Source: Pontederia crassipes (Eukaryota; Streptophyta; Magnoliopsida; Commelinales; Pontederiaceae). Taken from it: DNA of 64,000 bases. The stretch covers positions 17,539,501-17,603,500 of the forward strand of contig CM060195.1 in NCBI GenBank assembly GCA_030549335.1. Reading direction: 5' to 3'. Below, piece after piece: positions 23,585 to 34,859 of this stretch. Positions within the stretch are counted from its first letter, which is position 1. Every line of letters starts with the position of its first letter. The translations under genes and the position numbers were made by a program. The notes under the pieces were generated by a model. The model was given only the letters and a program-made list of their open reading frames with translations. It had not been told where the DNA came from and did not search any database.

Positions 23585-24049
23585 TGTTAATAATGTCTTG
23601 AATCTGAACTCAATTGATCTCTCTACATAGTAAGACGCTTCAGCAGAATTTCCCTACGGAGGTCTCGCTGACTGGTCAGCGAGCTTGTGGGGGGTCAAAG
23701 GGGGATCCAAAGGGATCCCCCTGTGTCCCGGGGGGGAACACCTGCGGGGGTTGCAAGGGGGCGGAGCCCCCTGAGCGAAAATTTTTAAGAGTATTCTGAT
23801 GTGATTCGGATTTGATTTATTTCCTTATCACGAGATATGTGTCCTATTTTCAGAGGATTTATTTAGAGTCCCAGTCCATATATAATTCCTACAATTTGTC
23901 AAAGGGAGTGCCTATATAAACTCCCTAGGGGTCTAAACAGAGACCCATCCTTGTAATCATCGTTATTTCATAACAAAGAGCCGCCGCCGTTTTTCCTCTT
24001 CGTGTTCTTCTGTATTTCGTGCGATCTCTCTCTCCCTCTTTTCGTAACA
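23585..24049 (+). repeat. Copia 5' LTR (465 bp)
   Basis: Starts TGTTAATAATG and ends TTCGTAACA. A TATA-like CCTATATAAACTCCC (near 23910) marks the promoter. It contains a G-rich section at about 23690-23775, with several runs of five to seven G, that is absent from the 3' LTR. Confidence 0.93.
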
Positions 24050-24052
24050 AAC

Positions 24053-24065
24053 TGGTATCAGAGCC
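24053..24065 (+). promoter_or_regulatory. Copia primer binding site (tRNA-iMet type)
   Basis: TGGTATCAGAGCC, complementary to the 3' end of plant initiator tRNA-Met, starts 3 nt after the LTR. It primes minus-strand DNA synthesis. Confidence 0.9.
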
Positions 24066-24100
24066 TTAGGGTTTGTCAGCGATTCTCGATCAGCAGGGAG

Positions 24101-26125
24101 ATGGCGTCGCACAACGTGAGCGTGGAGAAGTTCAACGGTAGGAACAGTTTCGGGTTGTGACAGATCAAGATGCAGGCGCTTTTGAAGCAACAAGGAGTCT
24201 GGGCGCCGCTCTCAAACCTGTCGAAGAACAAGCCAAAGGAGGAAGACTCGAAGGGCAAAGAAAAGAAGATCGACCTCGCAACTTTGGCGGCACAGGAGGA
24301 GAAGGCGCACTCGATGATTCTATTGTGTCTGACGGATGAGGTGATAATCGAGGTCGCAGATGAAGAAAATGTGGCCGGTCTGTGGTTGAGACTCGAGAGT
24401 CTATATATAACGAAGTCTCTCACCAACAAGTTGCTGTTGAAGCAACGTCTGTTCTCTCTCCGCATGCAGGAAGGTACCCCTCTGAAGGAACATTTTGATC
24501 AGTTAAATTTTTTGTTGATGGAACTCAGAAATATTGATGTTAAGATCGAGGATGAAAATGCTGCCCTAATTCTGTTAGTTTCGCTTCCTCCATCATATGG
24601 GAACTTCGTTCAGTCTATGATTATTGGGAAGGAAACTATAAGTCTGGAAGAAGTAAGATCGAGTCTTCATACTCGTGAACTTCGGCATAGGGCATCTAGA
24701 AATTCTACAGAGACTCAGGCCGCGGGTTTGATATCGACCACAGAGAAGGGACAGTCCTCGAATTCGAAGAAATCCAAATCCAAGAAGAAGAAAATCACTG
24801 CGAAGGACATCTGTAATTACTACAAGGAACCAGGTCATTGGAAGAAAGACTGTCCGAAGAAGAAGAAGGCCCCCGTCGCTGCGGTGGCACATAAAACAGG
24901 GAATTCCGAAGATGATTTGGTTTTGACTGCTTCTGATCAAGGATGTCTGGAGGATAATTGGGTTCTGGATTCGGGGTGTTCCTATCACATGACTCCGAAT
25001 AAAGATTGGTTCTCATCTTATCAGAAGACTGACGGTGGAAATGTCATCATGGGCAATAATGCGTTATGTCAGATAGTTGAAATCAGTTCTGTGCAGATCA
25101 GGACTCATGACAATCTTGTGAGGACGCTGACAGATGTCCGCCATATTCCGCAACTGAAGAAGAATTTGATATTACTTGGAGTCCTCGACTCTAAAGGGTG
25201 TCAAATCAATGCTGCTGGAGGCATCCTCACGGTCATGAAGGGTGATGCTACAGTTCTGAAGGGAGTCAGACAGAAGTCCTTGTATGTATTACAAGGCAAG
25301 ACAGTCTCTGGCGTTGCTGCAGTGGCTAGTTCATCCGAATCAGATAGGTCCAGGCTGTGGCACATGCGGCTTGGGCATATGAGTCAGAACGGGATGAATA
25401 TCCTCAGCAAACGAGGTCTTCTAGGAGAGAAGAAGATATCTGAAATAAACTTCTGCAAGCACTGCGTATTCGACAAACAGCGAAGGTCTCAGTTTGGCAA
25501 GGCAGTGCACAGGACAAAGGCGACACTTGACTACATCCACGCCGATTGTTGGGGTCCCTCTCATGTTCCATCATTAGGAGGTGTGAGGTACTTCCTATAT
25601 GTGATTGATGACTACTCGAGGATGACTTGGGTATTCATGATGAAACACAAGAGTGAGTCCTTCAAGGCCTTTAAGCAGTGGAAGGTTCTGGTGGAAAATC
25701 AGACGTCGAAGAAAGTGAAGCGTCTTCGTACTGACAATGGTTTGGAATTCTGTTCTACTGAATTCGATCAGTTCTGCAAAGATGAAGGCATTGCCAAGCA
25801 TCGCACAGTCAGGGATACTCCACAGCAGAATGGAGTTGCAGAACGAATGAACATGACACTTCTGGAGAGGGCAAGGTGCATACTCTCTAACGCTGGCCTA
25901 AATAGGACATTCTGGGCTGAAGGTGTTAACATAGCTTGCTACTTGGTGAATCGAAGTCCGGCGACTGCGATTGATCTCAAGACTCCAACTGAGGTATGGT
26001 TAGGAAATTCTGCTGATTATACTTGTCTGAAAGTTTTTGGTTGTCCAGCATACTATCACGTCAGTGAAGGAAAGTTGGAGCCAAGGACCAAAGAAGGGGT
26101 GTTCATGGGATATGGTGCAGGGTGA
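24101..26125 (+). pseudogene. Copia gag-protease-integrase part of polyprotein, broken
   Basis: The ATG at 24101 opens gag, but codon 20 is TGA (24158-24160) where the family has Trp (FNGRNSFGL-stop-QIKMQAL). After it the frame is open to 26125. Gag is of the UBN2 type. The zinc knuckle CNYYKEPGHWKKDC has Tyr in place of its second Cys. Protease is WVLDSGCSYHM. Integrase has the HRLGH-like HMRLGHMS...CKHC zinc part and acidic residues in IHADCWGP, LRTDNGLEF and GVAERMN. It ends MGYGAG-stop, where one G of a GGGG run is missing (near 26119-26122). The next frame starts at 26122. Confidence 0.9.
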
Positions 26126-28005
26126 AGGGCTACAGTATCTGGTCTCCTTCAGAACACAAAGTCATCCACAACAGAAGCGTGACCTTTGATGAAGCATCAA
26201 TGCTTCAGTTGAAGGTGGAGGCTAAAGAGAGTGTCAGTAAACAGATGGAGGTTGAAATCATTCCAACTGAGGATGATGCTGAAGGATCACATCAAGAAGC
26301 AGAACCAAAAGGTGAAGAATCTGATGAGCAACCTGAAGAAGAGTCAATTGCTGCTACACGTCCTCGCAGAGAAATGGGTCCTCCTAAGCGATATGGTTTC
26401 GAGGACATGGTTGCTTATGCACTACAGGTAGCTGAAGAGGTGGAGTCCCTGGAGCCGTCCTCTTATAGGGATGCCATCACATGTGCCGAATCTGAACAGT
26501 GGATCGCTGCTATGGGTGAGGAGATGGAATCTCTTCACAAGAATCAGACGTGGGAGCTGGTCAAGTTGCCTAAAGGCAGGAAGGTTGTTGACTGTAAATT
26601 GATTTTCAAGAAGAAAGCAGGAATTCCAGGAGTTGAAGGCACGAGATACAAAGCACGACTGGTTGCTAAAGGTTATAGTCAGAAAGAAGGTGTGAACTAC
26701 AATGAGATATTCTCATCTGTTGTCAGACATACTTCTATCAGGGTGCTACTTGCTCTTGTAGCACATCAGAATCTAGAGCTCGAGCAACTAGATGTGAAGA
26801 CTGCTTTCCTCCATGGAGAACTTGAAGAAGACATTCTTATGAGCCAACCAGAGGAATTCTCCATTCTTGGAAAGGAGAATCAAGTTTGCAGTCTGAAGAA
26901 ATCTCTGTATGGCTTGAAGCAGTCTCCAAGACAATGGTACAAGAGGTTCGACAACTTCATGATCAGTAAGGGATTCAGTCGAAGTCCCTATGATTGCTGT
27001 GTACATCACAAGAAGGTGAAGGACGGCTCCACCATCTATCTGCTCTTGTATGTTGATAATATGCTTATTGCTGCCAAAGATATGACAAACATTCAGAATC
27101 TGAAAAAGCTCCTCAGTGCAGAATTCGACATGAAGGATCTTAGTGCAGCACAGAAGATTCTGGGGATGGAAATTCTAAGGGATTGCGCACAGAGTAAACT
27201 CTTCTTATCTCAGAAAAGTTATATTGAGAAGATTTTATCCAGGTTTGGAATGTCTGGAGCGAAGCCTTTGAATACTCCATCAGCTGCAAATGTTCATCTT
27301 TCTGTTGCCTTCGCACCAAAGTCAGAAGCAGAAAAGGAGTACATGTCTCGGGTTCCATATGCTAGTGCAGTTGGAAGTCTGATGTATGCCATGGTTTGCA
27401 CAAGACCGGACATTGCTCATGCAGTCAGTGTTGTCAGCAGATTCATGAGCGATTCAAAAAAGGAGCACTGGCAAGCAGTGAAGAGAATTTTTCGGTATCT
27501 GAGAGGAACATCTGATATTGGCCTCATCTACAGAAGTGATAAAAAGTGTTTGGTTGTAGGGTATTCAGATTCAGATTATGCTGGAGATGTTGATGGAAGA
27601 CGATCTATGACATGCTATGTCTTCACTTTGGGCAGTTCAGTTATTAGTTGGAAGGCTACACTTCAGCCATCAGTTACATTGTCCACCATAGAGGCTGAAT
27701 ACATGGCACTGACAGAAGCTGCCAAAGAAGACATCTGGTTAAAAGGCTTAGTTGGAGATCTCGAATTACATCAGGAGCAGGCTATAGTGTACTGTGACAG
27801 TCTGAGTGCAATATGTTTAGCCAATGATCAAGTACATCATGAAAGAACCAAACACATTGATGTCAGATATCACTTCATCCGCACTGAGAAGAGGATCAAG
27901 GTGAAAAAGATTGGCACTGAAGACAATCCAGCTGATATGTTCACCAAATCTGTTCCTTATGGCAAGTTTCAACATTGTTTGGACTTGCTTAACATAAATA
28001 CTTGA
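26122..28005 (+). pseudogene. Copia reverse transcriptase-RNase H part of polyprotein
   Basis: It continues the polyprotein one frame over, beginning [19 protein letters not shown], where copia proteins join integrase to reverse transcriptase. RT blocks [15 protein letters not shown], [48 protein letters not shown] and [10 protein letters not shown] are present. The catalytic YVDD reads YVDN, replacing an Asp that binds metal. RNase H follows ([50 protein letters not shown]). It stops at 28003-28005. The frame is open throughout, but the YVDN change should inactivate it. Confidence 0.92.
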
Positions 28006-28069
28006 TAATAGCTTCAAGATGGGACTGGCGGCGGCGTGGCGTGCTTTTGTGCTCTGAAGATGATTCAAG

Positions 28070-28083
28070 TCAAGGTGAAGATT
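28070..28083 (+). promoter_or_regulatory. Copia polypurine tract
   Basis: AAGGTGAAGATT directly precedes the TG of the 3' LTR, the position of the plus-strand primer in copia elements. Confidence 0.6.
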
Positions 28084-28342
28084 TGTTAATAATGCCTTGA
28101 ATCTGAACTCAGTTGGTCCCCCTACATAGTCAGGCGCTTCAGCAGAATTCCCCTACGGGGGTCTCGCTGACCGGTGTAATTCCTATCATCTGTCAAAAGG
28201 AGTGCCTATATAAACTCCCTAGGGGTCTAAACAGAGACCCATCCTTGTAATCATCATTATTCCATAACAAAGACCGCCTCCGTTTTTCCTCTTCGCGTTC
28301 TTCTGTATTTCGTGCGATCTCTCTCTCCCTCTTTTCATAACA
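28084..28342 (+). repeat. Copia 3' LTR (259 bp, internally deleted)
   Basis: Matches the 5' LTR at both ends but lacks about 206 bp between CTCGCTGACCGG and TGTAATTCCTAT. LTRs are identical at insertion, so the loss happened afterwards. The same 5-bp target duplication still flanks the element. Confidence 0.9.
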
Positions 28343-28347
28343 AAATA

Positions 28348-28785
28348 TTATAATTTTGCACATCTATTGCTCTTACTTTCTTTTAGAATTAAGAGGGAAT
28401 TTTTTCCTCCAACCACTTCTGAACTATGAACTTTTTTGAATCTACCAACGACTTAAATATTCCACGGAGCCTACTTTGAATGGTGCCATTTTTTAACTTA
28501 GGTCCATCCATCGATGCTGAAATTCAGATAAGTGTGCTTAAAATAATACATAAAATTTAATATAAAAAAAATATTGGCCGGCATGGGGGTGAGGGCGTTG
28601 CGCCCTTGCGGCAAGGTCGCGCCCCCGACCTCATCGGCACGAATGAGGCGGGCGTCGCCCCCCTTGCGACCTCGCCGACGAGGTCGAAGGGACCAACGTC
28701 GCCCCCCATCTAGTCGGTAAGATGTGGGTGGGGGCGTTGCCCCCTACCGACGTAACCTCCATAACAGTATTCTTCCCCTATTCCC
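28348..28785. other. Spacer with GC-rich block
   Basis: The first 44 bp (ATCTATTGCTCTTACTTTCT) resemble 53191-53232. A GC-rich block at 28577-28745 repeats short units such as GGCGTCGCCCCCC and GGGCGTTGC in both orientations. It is in marked contrast to its AT-rich neighbours. No gene is seen. Confidence 0.5.
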
Positions 28786-29894
28786 TTATCATCTCTTATT
28801 TTACTTATGATTATCAAGATAAATTTGCCACCTTTTCACTGAAACATTTATTGAATTTACAAAATTTGAGCTACTATCTGACCTTTTTGAATTAGTCTAG
28901 GGGAACTAACAACTTTTTGAAATTTGAACTTGAACATGAGAGAAAAGAGAGGGATAAAGGACACCGGAGAGAGAGGGAAGAGGAGGACGAAGGGGAGACT
29001 ATCAGAGATCCAATGACGAGAAGATGAAGAAGAAGATAGAAGATGTCCAAAAATATTCTGATAGCCGAAGCCTATGTTTGGCTAACTTTAACTTCTTTTG
29101 TGGTGTAATTATGTCGATGCTATGGTTTTGATTTCTCTGCTATCGTACTTCTAAACATCTAGTTTAATATGCTTTTATTGGATTGCAATTTCCTTGATCA
29201 TATTTAATCCTCATTAGATCGGAAGATCTACTTATTATTACCATCTTGTCTCATTCGAGAGAAGGGACATATTATACCTTGTTGAAGTATTTCATTAGCA
29301 TAATCTTCATCAATTACAAATGGTTGGGAAGCTTATTTTGATAACTATTGTGAGGCGAGAGTCCATAATAGTGACTAGTTGTCTTAGATTCATTTTAATT
29401 GTTTGGATTAGAATTGCAAGATTGCATTTCAGTGATCAAGAGTTCAATTTCTTTTTTGATTAGGATGAGAGATCAACTAATCAATTGTTTCCAATCCATT
29501 TATTAATGACTTATCCCTTTTAAACTCAAAGAGTGATCGACGAGTTTAAGGAGAGAGTAGTTGATTTATAAGATAAGGATCGAGAGATCGTTTACCTCAC
29601 GTCAAAAATTAAAACCTATAGCATTAACCAATTCATCACAAAAGAATCTTTTCTTCTGAATTCTAGTCTCTTTATTATTTCTTCTTTTAAATTATTTTTG
29701 CCTTTCAATTATGTGACAGTTTTCGAGATATAAATGGGTTAACATTCCGATCTAAGTCAATAGAGTTACGATACTTGTGATTCCTACTCGACCTATATAC
29801 TTGCAGTAGTAGTGTGGACTCTACAATAAAATTTAAATACAACTAGAACTATATTGGCCGGTGAGAGAGATCACATCTTTTAAAGTTCACGTCA
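28786..29894 (+). repeat. E1 5' LTR (1109 bp)
   Basis: It aligns along its length with 49987-51052 and ends TTTAAAGTTCACGTCA. Its first bases read TT where the 3' copy has TG. Confidence 0.88.
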
Positions 29895-29900
29895 AGTTTT

Positions 29901-29917
29901 TGGCGCCATTGTCAGGG
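29901..29917 (+). promoter_or_regulatory. E1 primer binding site (tRNA-Asp type)
   Basis: TGGCGCCATTGTCAGGG starts 6 nt after the LTR. It is close to the complement of the 3' end of plant tRNA-Asp, the primer typical of Athila/Tat elements. Confidence 0.75.
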
Positions 29918-30021
29918 ATTTAGATTATTGTTTTCCATTTATATCCTTTGTTATTTATCTTCTTTAGCATTAGAATCTCTATCATTCATCTTTTAATCCT
30001 TTGATTTCAGAAGAGTTGTAT

Positions 30022-31044
30022 ATGGCTAGGGATACCCACAAGCAACTGCTTGAATTAGACCCTGAGATCGATCGAACCTTCAGAAGAAGAGTGCAAGAAC
30101 ATAGGAGCGAAACACCTTTAACTGAAGAAACAATTCGCACTCAATCGACAGAAATTGAACCAAACTTTGAGTTGGAAAGAGAAATGATGACTCAGCAGCA
30201 AGAACAACAGCAACCTTCGGTTCCTTCCTTACAAGAGCTCTATAACCCTACTGCAGATGGATTGGAGTAAGCTATTTTGAAGCCAACTATTCAAGCCAAC
30301 AACTTTGAATTAAAATCCTCTTTGATTTCGACAATTCAGCAAAACCAATTTGGTGGAACCTTAGATGAAAATCCAAATCAACTCCTCAAAGATTTCTTAG
30401 AAATATGTGAAACAACGAAGCTAAATAAAGTCTCACCAGAAGCACTCAGACTGAGTCTTTTCTTTTTCTCTAAGAGGCAAAGACAAATAATGACTATAGT
30501 CCCTCGAACTAAGAGAAAGGAACAATTGGTGAAGGCTTTTCTACCTAAATATTTTCCTCCAAGCAAGACAATCAAAATCAGAAACCAAGTTATTGTGTTT
30601 GTCAAACAGACTAGGACTCAATGAAGCCACCCCTACTGTTAATGTAACAAAATACTATGAAATATGTGGCTCGTCTGATCATATCTCTGTACATTGTGAA
30701 TTACTAAAACAACAAGGTCATCAACACTAGGCAAATGCGATAGGCTCATACCCTTCTAGTAATGACCCGTATTCCAACATATTCAATCCTGGATGGAAAA
30801 ATAATCCGAAATTTTCTTACAGAGACAATTATCAACAAGCTCAAGTTCTTGCTTGCAGAATAGATCCAATCAAAGGGTGCAACATCAAAATCCTTATATT
30901 GATCAAGGGCAATCCTCTACGAGCAAGCTTGAATCAATGATGGAGAAGTACAAGTCTAAACAAGATACTCTAATGCAAAAGATGTTCAAAAAGACTGAAA
31001 GTCTCTCCATCCATAACAAGATGCTGGAAACACAGATAGCCCAA
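30022..31044 (+). pseudogene. E1 gag, N-terminal part, broken
   Basis: The ATG at 30022 gives MARDTHKQLLELDPEIDRTF. A stop at 30268-30270 interrupts, then the gag core follows (QANNFELKSSLISTIQQNQF, NPNQLLKDFLEICETTK). Near 30595-30612 about 470 bp are missing compared with E2, which removes the middle of gag. A zinc-knuckle remnant (CGSSDHISVHCELLKQQGH) and the linker SKLESMMEKYKSKQDTLMQK continue to 31044, where E2 begins. The rest of this frame resumes at 41282. Confidence 0.85.
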
Positions 31045-32062
31045 TGACATGAACTTTTTGTAGTTATGGAATTAGGAATTCTCGCACTGAAGGTAATTCT
31101 AGTCACGTTTTAAATTTACTCTAGAGTTCACGCAATTGTAAGTGCACAAGTCGAGTAGAAACCTTGAGTGCCGTAACTCCGTTGATTTAGATCAATTACT
31201 TGTTCTAATTATATCCCGGAAATTATCACAAAATTATTAAGAGTAAACAGGATAAAGAAACAAACATAGATTAAGAATAACGAAGGAGAGTAAGGAAGGA
31301 TCAAAATGTAATTGAGGAGACTCCCTAGTAATGAACCTGTAGATGCTGTTTGCAATTTCAATGTTCGACTTACTGATTTTATAAATTCACTAAAACGCGT
31401 GTGAAATATTCTACCTCCCAACCTATCGATTTATTTATGGACCGAGAAGAGAGTAGCTGCTAATCACTAAATTAGGACCATTAATTAATAAGATTCTCAT
31501 CCTTAATCAGAAGAAGAGTCCGATCTCTCGATCTTCAACAACCCATTCTTTTGATCCTAATCGAAGTGATCAAAATGCAATTGATACCTCTTACAATTGT
31601 TAGAAGTTCTCACCTCGCAACAGTCATTAAGATAGATTTCTCGATCTTTTTATGACCAATAAATCAATAATCCCCAGAAATATCTAATTGAAATCAGACA
31701 TAAATTATAAAGGCTTCCATGTATCAAGTAAATTAAAAAGGAGGAATCAAATTCGAGGTATCAAAAAGTCGTCAGAATCTAGAAAGTTTCATCACAAGGG
31801 AACCAAAATATTTCTTTAGCTCATCGTGAATCTTCATAGCCTTTTATCTTCTTTTCTCAGCCCTCCTTCCCCCTCTCCGGGTTCTCCTCCTCCCTTTTGT
31901 TTTCTCCCTGTTCAGAAATTCAAATTTTAAAAGTAGTTAGTCTTCCCTTTGACTCCTTCTAATTTTCTTCTAATAATAAAGAAAACTATTTAAATATGCT
32001 CAATTTTTATGTGAATTTGTGAGTTTAATTATAATAATTATGAGCATAATAAGAGGTTATCA
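31045..32062 (-). repeat. E2 3' LTR (1018 bp)
   Basis: Matches 40178-41276 but lacks about 75 bp present there at 40815-40890 (including GCAAGTAATGTGACTACTTT). Starts on the minus strand with TGATAACCTCTTATTATG. Confidence 0.92.
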
Positions 32063-32076
32063 AATTCCCTCAAGCT
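32063..32076 (-). promoter_or_regulatory. E2 polypurine tract
   Basis: On the minus strand AGCTTGAGGGAATT directly precedes the 3' LTR. Confidence 0.75.
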
Positions 32077-33190
32077 TAACTTTTTGCTTATCCTCAAGCA
32101 ATGTTCAAGACAAGAGAGATTTAATCTTCACCTTGCTTTTCAGCCATCCTTTTAATATACCAACCTTATATTCTTTGCTTAATTGCCTCATCTTTTCCTT
32201 TGTTCCTTGACTTTAAAGAAGATATTAAAAACAAGACATTTTTAACTTCCTCCTACTTAGCTCGAGCCAGAGAAATCAAGTGGTATGAATAGAAAATAAG
32301 AATGTTAATGCTGACTCTACTTGTACAGTATGAACTCTCTTTTGATTCTTATTTCTTTTCATTTGTCCAGTACTCATGTGATTATCCATATTACTCAGGG
32401 GGATCTATGTAACAGGCTTTTGATCGACACATCCCAGGGCAGTTGCTCTTAGGGTACCAGGCATGAACCCCTACGGATTTACTCACCCAGATTCACCTTG
32501 GTTTAGGAATGCACCCTTTTTGTACCTTCTGGGCTTCATTGTCCCTCTTTTCTTTTGCTTTTGATTTTTGTTTTGCTCGTTTTCAAATTTTTCTTTTCAT
32601 TGAGTTCCATACTGCACTCGAAGATGTTAGTATTAACAATCTTATTAACAGTCATTTGAATTGAGTGATGTGCTTAAATAGGATTGGTCATCAGGCTTTT
32701 AATATATTAAAATAGTCACTTTCTGCTAGCCTTGACCCTTTCCCTTTAAGCATTGAATTAGGTTGTGAAGTATATTAAAATATTGGAAAGATTAGCAAGA
32801 TGCTTCTTGAACAAAGTTTCAGGAGGTTACAAAAGAGGCTATAGCTATAGGGTAGGTTTGAAGTCTCTTATTATACTACTTGGAGATAAATGTATAATGT
32901 CATAGAAGTAAAAAAAACAATTTGTAATTGTGAGAAGATGTGAATGTGTCAAGAAAGAGTAGAAATGTACCATGTTGCCCTCTCCCCCAAGCTTAGTATC
33001 GACTCTATCCTCAATGTCGATCATGCCAAGAAGAGGGACCAGGAGGTGATTGAAGCTTTAGTATGCGATCAATGACTTGCTGAATGCCACTGAGTGTTGT
33101 TAGAACAGAGTTCTGGACAATCTCTACTCCTTGTACTTGCTGTTGGTGCATCAAGTTTTGTTGCTCCAAAGTATGTAGTTGAGTTTGGTC
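32077..33190 (-). other. E2 3' non-coding region
   Basis: This part lies between the extra ORF and the polypurine tract. A second tract-like AAGCTTGGGGGAGAGG lies on the minus strand at about 32994-32977. No gene is seen. Confidence 0.6.
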
Positions 33191-34090
33191 AATTATTCTA
33201 GGATGAGGTCCAGTTTGTCGGAAGAGGTAAGTGATGAAAGTTTGGAGGCATCTGGGGCTGATGAGGAGGAAGAGGAGACAACGTGCCTTCTAGGGGTTCT
33301 AGGACCAGAAGGAATTCGTGGAGCTGTCTTGTAATCCAAAAGCAATGGGAGTAGTGTTGAGATAGGTCTCGTGACTTGGATGAAGTCATTCATCCACCAA
33401 TTCCTGCCTTCCAGAATTGAAGTTTGTCGAGGGTCGGGCAACTAGAAGAGGGCAGATGGATTAGATTATCGCCAAAAATGTTGGCCGTTAACCGTGAGAA
33501 GGACCCCTTCTTTGGTCAAGAAGTCTAAATCAATCAATGTTGCAGCAGTTGGGGTGGTGTCTCCTAAGAACACATAGTGTTCAGCTAGAGGTGCAACGAG
33601 GTTGCTGCAAAGGATTTGATTATATTCGCGGGTTGACTCCGTAATCAAACTTTGCAAGAAAAATGATGCAAGGTTAATCTCTGTGCTAGAGAGAAGACAC
33701 TAGAGAATAAAAAGTTCATCGGTAGAAATGAAATCTTTCTCGTAGTCATTGGGACGAATTAAGACAGTATTGGTGAGAAGAATATGGAGGTATAGAAGAA
33801 CATGGTTCTTAAGATGTTGGCCGATTAGATGTAGGATGTTATCTGTACGACGACCGATAAGTTGATACCAAACTTCAAGTGCGGGGAAAGAAGGTGGAGG
33901 GGTTCTGTGGCCTATATTAGGGAGATTCAGGAAGCGAGCTAGAGTATCTAGGCTCATAGCGAGGTCGTGATTGCACAGACGAAATTCGATGTGGTTTGGC
34001 ACACCATCTTCATCAAAGCCGGTGGGGTATAGAGTTCCCAAGAATTCGGCTAATACCTCCTCATAGAAGTCCCATCGTTTCATGAAGAAG
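33191..34090 (-). pseudogene. E2 extra ORF downstream of integrase (Athila ORF / env position)
   Basis: On the minus strand the frame begins near 34083 (MKRWDFYEEVLAEFLGTLYP), then SLDTLARFLNLPN, EVWYQLIGRR, LHILLTNTVLIRPNDYEKDF and STREYNQILC. It carries in-frame stops near 33698 and 33465 and ends near 33193. It corresponds to 47880-48799 in E1. Athila elements carry an additional ORF after integrase, often called env-like. The family resemblance is to plant ATHILA-type ORF proteins; no membrane segment or signal peptide is evident here. Role unknown. Confidence 0.65.
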
Positions 34091-34859
34091 GGTAGGAGAC
34101 GGGATCGGTGAAGTATGGTTCTAACATCATCGAATAATCCGAGAGGTTCGAGAGCAAGAAGGTCTAGGAATCTAGTGGAGAAGAAGTTTTTGCACCTGGT
34201 TTGTAGGAGGCGGTGGGCTTCCTCGCTATTCTCTGGTTGTTGTATGTTGGATGTTGGACGCAGGAGTCCGTCTGGACGTAGCCGGCATCAGATGGACTCA
34301 GAGGAGCTATTGGTCGTGGAGTCTGATGATGCACAAGTTCTCTTCATGTTGCCGACCAGTTGGCGAGGGTGTCTGCGATCTTAGAGGGTTGCTCGGAGGA
34401 GGATGCGAGGCTGTTTAGGGATTTCGGATGACCGAAGGGTAGTGGATGTTGGAAGAGAGATAGTGGGTTGGGTGGAGTACGAGGCATCGTGAAGGTGTGT
34501 GCGATTTGGAAAAGTGGATATTTGGGTAGATGTGGTACTAGATTTCGTTGGGATTCTCAAATAAATCTACGAGGTGTACCTTTTTGGGGGATTTTCTGAT
34601 ATTTTTGACCTTGTGAGTACTGACGTGGCTGATGGCCGTTTATTTGGTTGGGTTGCCTCCTTGTAGTGCCTTTTTTTAATGTCGTTGGCTCGATCTTATT
34701 TCTTTTAGTGGTTCGATTGTAGGTGCACAACTTCTTCGAACCTTGCTGCACCTGGATTGTAATGTTTCAATCTCTGCCCATTGACCTTAAAAATTTCCGA
34801 ATTGCTATTTTTGATATTTGCGCCATGAGGATATATTTTCTCGATGATGAATGGTCTGG

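Larger units (their letters stand above)
23585..28342 (+). mobile_element. Complete Ty1/copia retrotransposon (TNT1-94-like)
   Basis: A 4.76-kb element with LTRs at 23585-24049 and 28084-28342, both TG...CA. A 5-bp duplication AAATA lies on both sides (23580-23584 and 28343-28347). The order is LTR, primer site, gag, protease, integrase, reverse transcriptase, RNase H, LTR, as in Ty1/copia. The coding region is nearly intact with one nonsense change and one frameshift. It inserted about 640 bp upstream of the THIC TATA box. Confidence 0.96.

Noticed and set aside
28781-28785. Target duplication for E1
   Set aside because: The left pentamer TTCCC and right pentamer CCCCT do not match, and the left LTR start is mutated, so no TSD is claimed.
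34115-34384. 89-codon plus-strand frame in E2
   Set aside because: It is antisense to the leader of the E2 extra ORF and has no domain.
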